Below, piece after piece: positions 1 to 6,048 of a stretch of DNA of 13,858 nt. The stretch covers positions 1 to 13,858 of the forward strand of contig JAIEFH010000089.1 of assembly GCA_029067025.1 (NCBI GenBank), in the 5' to 3' direction. The position numbers were made by a program, and so were the translations under genes. Source of the DNA: Oscillospiraceae bacterium. Lineage in GTDB: Bacteria; Bacillota; Clostridia; Oscillospirales; Oscillospiraceae. The notes below the pieces were generated by a model that saw only the letters and a list, made by a program, of their open reading frames with translations, was not told the DNA's origin and searched no databases. Every line of letters begins with the position of its first letter. Positions within the stretch are counted from its first letter, which is position 1.

Positions 1-3000
1 GGGTCGGGGTCGGGACAGGGCTGTTGGTGACGGTGATGTGCAGGGTCTCGCCGTCCGCGCTGAGCTCAGAATAGCTGACGGTGTAACCGGTGGTGAGCTC
101 CAGGACAGTGAGCTTATCCTTCACGGACTCGGGCAGGCCATTGAAGCCAGCGCTCCAGCCGTTCTCCGCATTCAGCTCCACGGTATCCAGGGTGACGCCG
201 TCAATGACCAGCTGGATGATGACGGGCTTCTGCTGGTTCGTGGGGACGCCGTTCCAAACCTTGTCGACCGTCAGGCCGTACTCGGGGGCATTGGCGTTGC
301 CGATGGTCACATTGCCGTTGGAACCCACGCCGCCGCCGCGCTGGGCCTGGTTGCCGGTGATGACCAGCTTGGCGCTGTTCAGCGCCAGCTCCTTCGCGCT
401 GTCGGACACGATCGCCTTCACAGCGATGTTCGTGGTGTACCGACCGGACGCCACCAGCTTGGCATAGGTCTCGGCGTCATAGCGCACAGAATCGTCCTCG
501 ACCCGGCCCTGGCCGCTGGCATAGTTCTCATACACCTTGCCATCGAGGTACCAGTTCACTTTGCCGCCGCCAAGCATACGCTCAGTCAGGTCGGCGAACT
601 TCGCACCCTCGGCATTCTCGCTGCCCAAGAGCACAACGGACACCAGGTCGTCCGCGGCACCGCCGGCGGTGTTGTCAAAGATGGCCGGGCCTTCGTTGAC
701 GTACTGCTCGCTGGAACCGGTGGGGCAGAAATACATACCGCCGCCCATGACGGTCGCGGTGTTGCCGTGGATCACGGCGTTGGACAGATGGGCAGAGGTG
801 AAGTCGGAGGTGGAATTGCTTTCGGGGGTCTCCACATAGATGCCGCCGCCGGTCTCGCTTGCGGTGTTGTCGGCGATCAAGCCGGCATTCAGCGTCACAT
901 CGTTGGAATTGACATAGATGCCGCCGCCGTAAACTGCGTAGTTGCCGGAAATCTCGCCGCCGTCCATGGTGAACACGCACTTGGGGTCATAATATTTGTT
1001 TACACCGATCATATCACCGGTGCGGCCCGCCACAGAGATGCCGCCGCCGTAGCCCCACTGCGAGGTGTTGCCGGTGATCTTGCCGCCGTTCATGTGCAGA
1101 TCGGCATTGCCCCACAGGGCGATACCGCCGGCATCCTTGTATGTCCTGTTGTTGCTGATCTCCGCGTCGCCGGTCAGCTTCATAATGGCGGACGGATCGT
1201 TGTGGTACCAGCCGTAAAGCACAACGGCACCGGCACCCAGGTTATTGCGGTTATTGGTGATCTTGCCGCCGCTCATGGTGAACTCAGCGCCGGACCATAC
1301 CACCACAGGGGCGCTGTAGTAGGCATAAAGCCTGGTGTCGGTGATCGTGCCGCCGGTCATGGTGAACTTCGCGCCCTTCTCCAGCACGATGGCGCCCTTG
1401 GAGTTATCCAGGCCGGAGCCGCCGCCGATGATGGTGCCGTTGTTCAGGACCAGTTCGCCGTTGACCTGGAACACCAGGGCCGAGGCGGAATTGCTGTCTA
1501 CCGTCTTGCCCTCAGCCGCGCCCTTGATGGTCAGGTTTTCGTCGTCGACGGTCAGCTTGCCGCCCTCGTCAATGACGAACAGGGACTTGTTGAATTCGTT
1601 GGGAGCCTCGATGCTGGCGTCCTCCCCGTTGGTGACCAGGGTGATGTCTTTGCCTTTGCCGATACGAATGGAATCGCCCGTGCTGTGGATGACACCGCTG
1701 ATGACCAGCTTGGTGGGGCCTTCGGACTTGTCGATGAGGTGTTGCAGGGAATCAGAGTTCGCGCGGACGATGACGCCGTCCTTCACATAGAGGCCCACCT
1801 TGATGTCGGAGTCGATGAGCCATTCGGTCACAGAGCTGTTATTGATGGTGACACTCAGACCCTTATCGCTGGTGGTGACATTACCACCGAATGTGCTGTT
1901 GGCAGCGGTGGTGTTGTTCAGCGTGACCTCGGACAGCGTGCTTCCAGCGAACGTGTATACCCCTAATTTGCTGTCATTGACGGTGACCTTGTCAAAGGTG
2001 GCCCCGTTGAAGGGATACTGGTAGTCGCCGAGGGCGACATCGTTCAGCTCGACATTGGACATCGTGCTGCCGTTGAACGCGTTCATTCCCACATTGCCGC
2101 CGTTGACGGTGACGTCCTGGCTGGTGACCCCGGTGAACGGGGACTGGCCGTTATTGATCGTGGCGCCGTTCAACTCGAGCTTGGAGATCGTGCTGCCATT
2201 GAACGCCCAGGTTCCTAAGCTGCCGCCATTGACGGTGAGGCTGTCAAGGTTGACATAGTTGAAGGGATACTGATACTCATCGATGGTGACGTCGTTCAGC
2301 ACGACATTGGACATCGTGAGGCCGTCGAACATACCCGTCCCCAGCTTGCCGTCCGTGACGGTGACCTTATTGGCGCTGGTGTTAGAGAACGTGGAACCGT
2401 CGAACTTGACGCCCTCCAGCTCAAGCTCAGACAGCTTGCTGTCCTTGAGCGCGTTCCCGTGCAGAGTGCCGCCCCTGACGCTGAGCTTCGGCTGCTTGTC
2501 GCCTTCGAGAGGGGCAAGTTTGGCGAGAGAACCGTAAGTGGCTTCGACGTTGTCCAGCACAATCTCGGATACCGCGCTGTAGTAGAACGCCCAGTTATCC
2601 AACTTGCTGTTGCTGACGGTGATCGTCAGGTCCTCATTGTAGAGCCAGCTGAAAGCCTGATTTCCGACTGTGCCAACATTATTGATTTCCAGGCTTTGCA
2701 GCCCGTCGGCCATCGCCTTAAAATCGCTGCCGACGGTGCCAAACCCGTCAATCACCAAATGGTTGGGCTTCAGGGTGGTGACCGCCTCGCCGTTCACCGT
2801 CAGGTTGGCGGCGTTCAGCGTCTGATCGGAACTGCCAGTGACCGTCAGGGTGCCTGTGGCCTCATCCCACTGGACACCGCTGCTCGTGGCTTTGCACTCG
2901 CCACCGTCTTTGCACACTGTGCAGTCGTCGTTGACGGTATTGCCGCACTTCGTGGTGCAGGTGCACACGGCAGGCTCGGACACTTCGTCGCCCTCGGTGC

Positions 3001-3418
3001 CGGTGGGATCCTCTTCAGGCGCCACATACAGGTCGCAGCCCTCGGTGTGGGTGTCGCCTTCAGCGCCGCAGGTGCACACCTTTTCAGGCTCGAGATTTTC
3101 GTCGCCCTCATTGGGGGTGCCCTCCTCGCCGGGCTGTTCGCCGTTCTCGGTGCCGATCTCGTTGGTGGTGCCGTCCTCGTCGGACGCCTCGTTGTCGCCG
3201 CCCTCGGGGGACTGCTTGTCGTCGTCCCCGGTGTCGTCGTTTACGTAGGACTCGTCGCTGCCGGTGGGATCCTGGATGTCGACGATCTCGGTGGTCGGGA
3301 TCTCAGGTTCGCCCACATCCGCCGCGAACGCGGGGGTAGAGGCCAGGCCCATGCACAGCATTAGGGCCAGCAGCGGCATGAAAAGGCCGTGCTTGCACAG
3401 GTTCTTCATGTCTTTCAT
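1..3418 (-). CDS. Large secreted surface protein / adhesin with CnaB domain, 3' end outside window
   Basis: An uninterrupted minus-strand frame of 1139 codons runs off the window at base 1. The start ATG at 3418 follows an AAGGA/GGAAG ribosome site; an in-frame ATG at 3424 is too close to it and one at 3409 is a weaker alternative. Residues 1-33 form a signal peptide (basic start, Leu/Met-rich core, AFA-A cleavage). Residues 34-112 are an acidic Gly/Asp/Glu/Thr linker. About 114-178 hold two Cys clusters (VCTCGAEGDTHTEGC, CTCTTKCG...CTVC). About 230-540 are BspA-like repeats, including units of exactly 42 residues. About 600-1040 are beta-helix-like turns (GGKITNN, GGGIYV). From 1047 (YGLTVDKVW) a CnaB-like domain begins, followed by Pro/Thr residues that suggest a wall-spanning stalk. 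A sortase signal is expected beyond the edge but not seen. The role is inferred to be adhesion or wall display; the ligand is unknown. The gene is preceded by a riboswitch array. Confidence 0.9.
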   Translation of the reverse strand, partial: MKDMKNLCKHGLFMPLLALMLCMGLASTPAFAADVGEPEIPTTEIVDIQDPTGSDESYVNDDTGDDDKQSPEGGDNEASDEDGTTNEIGTENGEQPGEEGTPNEGDENLEPEKVCTCGAEGDTHTEGCDLYVAPEEDPTGTEGDEVSEPAVCTCTTKCGNTVNDDCTVCKDGGECKATSSGVQWDEATGTLTVTGSSDQTLNAANLTVNGEAVTTLKPNHLVIDGFGTVGSDFKAMADGLQSLEINNVGTVGNQAFSWLYNEDLTITVSNSKLDNWAFYYSAVSEIVLDNVEATYGSLAKLAPLEGDKQPKLSVRGGTLHGNALKDSKLSELELEGVKFDGSTFSNTSANKVTVTDGKLGTGMFDGLTMSNVVLNDVTIDEYQYPFNYVNLDSLTVNGGSLGTWAFNGSTISKLELNGATINNGQSPFTGVTSQDVTVNGGNVGMNAFNGSTMSNVELNDVALGDYQYPFNGATFDKVTVNDSKLGVYTFAGSTLSEVTLNNTTAANSTFGGNVTTSDKGLSVTINNSSVTEWLIDSDIKVGLYVKDGVIVRANSDSLQHLIDKSEGPTKLVISGVIHSTGDSIRIGKGKDITLVTNGEDASIEAPNEFNKSLFVIDEGGKLTVDDENLTIKGAAEGKTVDSNSASALVFQVNGELVLNNGTIIGGGSGLDNSKGAIVLEKGAKFTMTGGTITDTRLYAYYSAPVVVWSGAEFTMSGGKITNNRNNLGAGAVVLYGWYHNDPSAIMKLTGDAEISNNRTYKDAGGIALWGNADLHMNGGKITGNTSQWGYGGGISVAGRTGDMIGVNKYYDPKCVFTMDGGEISGNYAVYGGGIYVNSNDVTLNAGLIADNTASETGGGIYVETPESNSTSDFTSAHLSNAVIHGNTATVMGGGMYFCPTGSSEQYVNEGPAIFDNTAGGAADDLVSVVLLGSENAEGAKFADLTERMLGGGKVNWYLDGKVYENYASGQGRVEDDSVRYDAETYAKLVASGRYTTNIAVKAIVSDSAKELALNSAKLVITGNQAQRGGGVGSNGNVTIGNANAPEYGLTVDKVWNGVPTNQQKPVIIQLVIDGVTLDTVELNAENGWSAGFNGLPESVKDKLTVLELTTGYTVSYSELSADGETLHITVTNSPVPTPT
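1916..2365 (-). repeat. Tandem 126-bp (42-residue) coding repeats in the surface protein
   Basis: Three full units begin at 2365, 2239 and 2113, each exactly 126 bp, and a fourth partial unit begins at 1987. Each encodes a variant of VTVNGG-x-LG-xx-AFNGSTMSN-VELND, followed by a YPFNG-like stretch. Less regular units precede them (about 2366-2600). The unit resembles BspA/pseudo-leucine-rich repeats, with an Ala-Phe-Asn-Gly turn. Such repeats can change copy number by recombination; that is inference here. Confidence 0.8.
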
Positions 3419-3442
3419 TATCATCTTCCTTTCCTTGCTTTT

Positions 3443-3462
3443 CCGGACGCAAAGGTATCCGG
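3443..3462 (-). promoter_or_regulatory. Putative expression platform: hairpin with anti-aptamer core, before the ribosome site
   Basis: On the minus strand CCGGA and TCCGG form a 5-bp stem around a loop containing TTTGCGTCC. That 9-mer is the exact complement of GGACGCAAA, the conserved core of aptamers 1 and 3 just upstream. The left arm overlaps the 3' end of aptamer 1 (GGTTGCCGG). No U-tract follows; instead come AAAAGC and the ribosome site. Control of translation through mutually exclusive pairing is therefore more likely than a classic terminator. The mechanism is inference. Confidence 0.45.
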
Positions 3463-3537
3463 CAACCGAACGGGCATAGGGCACAGAGGCCCCTTAGCCT
3501 CTGGTTTTGCGTCCCATGGTTTCCCATGGTTTGCGAT
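3459..3537 (-). promoter_or_regulatory. c-di-GMP-I (GEMM-I) type riboswitch aptamer 1, nearest the gene
   Basis: On the minus strand: GCAAA, then stem CCATGG-GAAA-CCATGG (3514-3529), then GACGCAAAACCAGAGGCTAA, a second stem GGGC/GCCC (3479-3492), then CGTTCGGTTGC. This order matches the c-di-GMP-I family: P2 capped by a GNRA loop, the GACGCAAA core, the CUAA joint and a GGUU-R-C end. By homology with the Vc2 aptamer (numbering from memory), the ligand-contacting bases G20 (G of GCAAA), A47 (second A of GACGCAAA) and C92 (C of GGTTGC) are all present. The closing P1 helix is not clear. Confidence 0.78.
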
Positions 3538-3613
3538 GCAACCGATCGAGCATGACGCGCAGGCGCGTTTTAGCCTCTGGTTTTGCGTCTCACGGTTTCC
3601 CGTGATTTGCCAT
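3538..3613 (-). promoter_or_regulatory. c-di-GMP-I type riboswitch aptamer 2
   Basis: Minus strand: GGCAAA, stem TCACGG-GAAA-CCGTGA (3590-3605), GACGCAAAACCAGAGGCTAA, stem ACGCG-CCTG-CGCGT (3555-3568), then ATGCTCGATCGGTTGC. Both stems differ in sequence from those of aptamer 1 yet pair perfectly, so they covary. The unit is offset 76 nt from aptamer 1, and its GGTTGC end is separated from the next GCAAA by only three bases. Confidence 0.78.
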
Positions 3614-3692
3614 GCAACCGAACGAACTTAGCGCGGAATCCCGCGCCGTAGTCTCTGGCTTTGCGTCCCATTGTTTCCAATGGTTTGCCGAT
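3614..3692 (-). promoter_or_regulatory. c-di-GMP-I type riboswitch aptamer 3
   Basis: Minus strand: GGCAAA, stem CCATTG-GAAA-CAATGG (3668-3683), GACGCAAAGCC, then AGAGACTA, stem GCGCGG-GATT-CCGCGC (3631-3646), then GTTCGTTCGGTTGC. The GGC...GCC closing pair of the P2 arm and the GACGCAAAGCC core match the family consensus best of the four. It is offset 78 nt from aptamer 2. Upstream of it, CCCC-CGAA-GGGG (3693-3704) forms a linker hairpin. Confidence 0.8.
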
Positions 3693-3713
3693 CCCCTTCG
3701 GGGGTTATACAGT

Positions 3714-3810
3714 GCAGCCGAACGAGCGTAGGACGGGCCCGCGTTTCGCGAAAGTGACCGTCCGACAGCCTCTGGCATTGCGTCCCATCGTTTCCGATGG
3801 TTTGCTACCA
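3714..3810 (-). promoter_or_regulatory. c-di-GMP-I type riboswitch aptamer 4 (most upstream, divergent)
   Basis: Minus strand: GCAAA, stem CCATCG-GAAA-CGATGG (3785-3800), GACGCAATGCCAGAGGCTGT, stem GGACGG/CCGTCC (3731-3763) enclosing a longer arm with TTTCGCGAAA, then CGTTCGGCTGC. The layout is the same as the other three, but several conserved bases differ: GCAAT for GCAAA, CTGT for CTAA, GGCTGC for GGTTGC. The second arm is about 20 nt longer. It may be a weakened, re-tuned or decayed copy. Confidence 0.65.
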
Positions 3811-3820
3811 TTGCGCCTTA

Positions 3821-3858
3821 CGTGTCACCCGCCGCCCTTAGGCGCGTCACACGGCGGG
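3821..3858 (-). other. Competing GC-rich hairpins upstream of aptamer 4
   Basis: Arms CCCGCCG (3828-3834) and CGGCGGG (3852-3858) can pair. So can CGTGT (3821-3825) with ACACG (3849-3853), which overlaps the second arm. A small CGCC/GGCG stem sits inside. These are alternatives, not one structure. It may be a further leader element or part of the upstream ORF. Confidence 0.4.
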
Positions 3859-3875
3859 CTGTCGATCATACGCAT
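3825..3875 (-). CDS. Possible 16-codon upstream ORF in the riboswitch leader
   Basis: Minus strand: AGGAGG lies four bases before an ATG at 3875 (and ten before a second in-frame ATG), opening MRMIDSPPCDAPKGGG and a TGA at 3825. The codons overlap strong competing hairpins (3821-3858). No family is recognised. It may be a leader peptide or simply a G-rich stretch; the case rests on the ribosome-site match and its place in the leader. Confidence 0.25.
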   Translation of the reverse strand: MRMIDSPPCDAPKGGG

Positions 3876-3902
3876 CCCCCCTCCTCATAATATTCGGAGT
3901 AT

Positions 3903-3935
3903 CTTTGTTTGTGCTGGAGGGCAGCACAAACAAAG
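3903..3935 (-). other. Perfect 14-bp hairpin at the start of the leader
   Basis: A 14-bp inverted repeat (3903-3916 and 3922-3935) surrounds a five-base loop. It falls about 15 nt after the predicted transcription start, so it would be near the 5' end of the RNA. Neither strand carries a U-tract after it, so it is not a standard terminator. It may protect the RNA end or be a protein-binding site. Confidence 0.55.
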
Positions 3936-3957
3936 ACCCATGGGTCATTGCACCCAT

Positions 3958-3987
3958 ATTGTAGCATGGGCCAAAGGTAAAAATCAA
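3958..3987 (-). promoter_or_regulatory. Sigma-A promoter of the surface-protein leader
   Basis: On the minus strand TTGATT (3982-3987) and TACAAT (3958-3963) are separated by 18 bases, with an AT-rich tract upstream (3980-4020). The predicted start is near 3950, giving a leader of about 530 nt that contains all four aptamers. Confidence 0.65.
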
Positions 3988-4019
3988 CAATTATTTAGGA
4001 AAAAGCTAAAAAAATTTTA

Positions 4020-4164
4020 ATAATTTGGCTTCGAATTCAGCTCGGCGCGGAATGTTCCCTCCTCCGCCAGGATGACGCCGCAGCGGATTTGCCGTCGGCC
4101 TTGGCGATGGTGGCAGCGCTGTCCAGCGCCTTGGCGGCCTTGACCGGCCGGTCTGGGAAACAGA
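4020..4164 (-). pseudogene. Possible decayed gene tail downstream of the GH13_4 gene
   Basis: The stretch keeps coding-like GC-rich codons on the minus strand but in two frames. One gives PVKAAKALDSAATIAKADGKS, and after a shift near 4080 another gives GVILAEEGTFRAEL and a stop at about 4020. No start is present. I do not recognise the family. A perfect 12-bp palindrome (4142-4153) lies at its upstream edge. It could instead be unusual spacer DNA. Confidence 0.25.
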
Positions 4165-6009
4165 TTAAATACTTTGTTCCAGATAGTAGAAGCCATAGGC
4201 TGGGACAGACAGGTTTTCCAGCACGTATTTTTCGCCGGTGAGCAGATCGGTGAACTCGCCTTCGTCATAGGGGAAGGTGACGGACTTTTCCGCCCCAGTG
4301 AAGTTGAACACGCCGATGATCTTCTGGCCGTCGAAATACCGCCCGATGGCCAGCACGCCGTCATCCCCGGTGTCCAGCGTCCACACGTCCGCCGCCGCGC
4401 CGAAGGCGGGGTTGACCTTGCGCAGGGCCCCCAAAGCGTTCAGCCCGCAGAATACCCGCCCCTCTGGGGTGGCCAGGTCGTCTGTGTGTTCCGCCAAGTC
4501 CCAGCGCATTTTTCCCCGGTGCAGATAGCGGCTGTCCTCCGCCTTGTTGGGGTCATCCTTGTAGCTGTAGTCGTTCACCTGGGCGATCTCATCCCCGCTG
4601 TACAGCAGGGGGATGCCCGTCTGCATGAACATCATGGCGTGGAGGGTGAGGTCAAACCGCACCGCCCGGTCCATGGCGTCCGCGTCGCCCTCAGACCCGG
4701 CCTTCTCGATGCCGCACAGGCTGGCGGTGGTGCCGCACTGGCGGGCGTCGCCGCTGGCGGGGTCGTCATTGTACAGCTCGCCCTGGCTGACGCTGCCCTC
4801 CACATGGCCCTGGAACCAGTCGCTGAGGAACTTTTTGTGGGGGATCTCGGTCATGCCCCACTGGGCCAGCGTGCCGTAGTCCAGCCCCCAGCCGATGTCG
4901 TCGTGGCAGCGCAGATAGTTGAGGAACACGTATTCCTTGGGCAGGGCGTTGACAATATCCAGCTGCTTTCTCAGCAGCCGGGTGTCCCTGGTAGCTACGG
5001 TGTGCCAGGTGGTGCACATGGTGGTCACGTTGTAGAGCAGGTGGCACTCCGGCTTTTCCACGGTGCCGAAATAGGGAACCACTTTGACCGGCTCCATCAC
5101 CACCTCGCCCAGCAGGATGACGGAGGGGCACACGATCTCGCCGATCATCCGCATCATCCGTACAATGGTGTGAACCTGGGGCAGGTTGCGGCAGTCGGTG
5201 CCCAGCTCCTTCCAGATGTAGGGCACCGCGTCGATGCGGATCATGTCCATGCCCTTGTTGGCCAGGAACAGGAAATTGTACATCATCTCGTTGAACACCC
5301 GGGGGTTGCGGTAGTTCAGATCCCACTGGTAGGGGTAGAAGGAGGTCATGACGTAGTGTCCGCAGTCGTCAAGCCACGTGAAGTTGCCGGGGGCCGTGGT
5401 GGGGAACACCTGGGGCACGGTCTTCTCGTACTCCTGGGGGATGGAGGGGTCGGCGAAGAAGAAGTAGCGGCTCATATACTCCCCGTCCCCGGCGCGGGCC
5501 TTTTTGGCCCACTCGTGGTCCTGGCTGGTGTGGTTCATCACAAAGTCCATGCACACGTTGACGCCCTTTTTGTGGCAGGCGGCGGTGAGCTTCTCCAGGT
5601 CCTCCATGGTGCCCAGGTCGGGCCGCACCGCCCGGAAGTCGGCCACGGCGTAACCGCCGTCGCTCCGGCCGGGCACCGTGTCCAGGAAGGGCATGAGGTG
5701 GATGAGGTTCACGCCGGTCTTTTCGATATAGGGCAGCTTTTTGCGCACGCCGTTCAGATCCCCGGCGAAGTTGTCAATGTAGAGCATCATGCCCATCAGG
5801 TCATTGGACTTGTACCACGACGGGTCGGCTTCCCGCGCCGCGTCCCGCTTTTTCAGGGGCGCGGGGCGTTCATTTGCGAAGCGGTGCATTTCATCGCACA
5901 GCTCGTCGAACATGGAATCATTGCCGTACAGCTCTATATACAGCCAGCGCAGCTCGTCTAAATGCCGAGCCAGCCGTGCCTGGAACAAGGCTTCCTCTTT
6001 TTTCGTCAT
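4165..6009 (-). CDS. Amylosucrase-like glycoside hydrolase (GH13 subfamily 4)
   Basis: The 614-residue protein is close to the usual amylosucrase length. A helical N-terminus is followed by a GH13 barrel: YIDNFAG (77-82) and NLIHLMP (101-107), both typical of amylosucrases; DFVMNH (155-160); nucleophile Asp260 in MIRIDAVPYIWK; acid/base Glu302 in LLGEVVMEP; transition-state Asp370 in RCHDDIGWG; and a small C-terminal beta domain. Family enzymes act on sucrose, transferring glucose to glucan or to water and releasing fructose. There is no signal peptide, so it is cytoplasmic. The start at 6009 follows GAGGTG. It lies 39 nt after the PTS gene, almost certainly in one operon and under its operator. 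A PTS delivers a phosphorylated sugar, so the true substrate may be sucrose after dephosphorylation or sucrose-6-phosphate; the sequence cannot decide this. Confidence 0.88.
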   Translation of the reverse strand: MTKKEEALFQARLARHLDELRWLYIELYGNDSMFDELCDEMHRFANERPAPLKKRDAAREADPSWYKSNDLMGMMLYIDNFAGDLNGVRKKLPYIEKTGVNLIHLMPFLDTVPGRSDGGYAVADFRAVRPDLGTMEDLEKLTAACHKKGVNVCMDFVMNHTSQDHEWAKKARAGDGEYMSRYFFFADPSIPQEYEKTVPQVFPTTAPGNFTWLDDCGHYVMTSFYPYQWDLNYRNPRVFNEMMYNFLFLANKGMDMIRIDAVPYIWKELGTDCRNLPQVHTIVRMMRMIGEIVCPSVILLGEVVMEPVKVVPYFGTVEKPECHLLYNVTTMCTTWHTVATRDTRLLRKQLDIVNALPKEYVFLNYLRCHDDIGWGLDYGTLAQWGMTEIPHKKFLSDWFQGHVEGSVSQGELYNDDPASGDARQCGTTASLCGIEKAGSEGDADAMDRAVRFDLTLHAMMFMQTGIPLLYSGDEIAQVNDYSYKDDPNKAEDSRYLHRGKMRWDLAEHTDDLATPEGRVFCGLNALGALRKVNPAFGAAADVWTLDTGDDGVLAIGRYFDGQKIIGVFNFTGAEKSVTFPYDEGEFTDLLTGEKYVLENLSVPAYGFYYLEQSI

Positions 6010-6048
6010 GGATCACACCTCATTTTCCATCCGCAATGGTTCAATTGG

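Noticed and set aside
38..1966. Long plus-strand open frame of 642 codons
   Set aside because: It is antisense to the surface-protein gene. The product is a low-complexity Gly/Ala/Val/Asp string, while the minus frame has a signal peptide, repeats and domains.
3462..3810. The regular short repeats as a CRISPR array
   Set aside because: Units of 76-117 nt contain covarying hairpins and conserved cores; there are no identical repeats with unique spacers and no cas genes.
4174..5961. Long plus-strand open frame opposite the GH13_4 gene
   Set aside because: His/Val/Gly-rich shadow caused by GC-rich codons; the minus strand carries all GH13 motifs.
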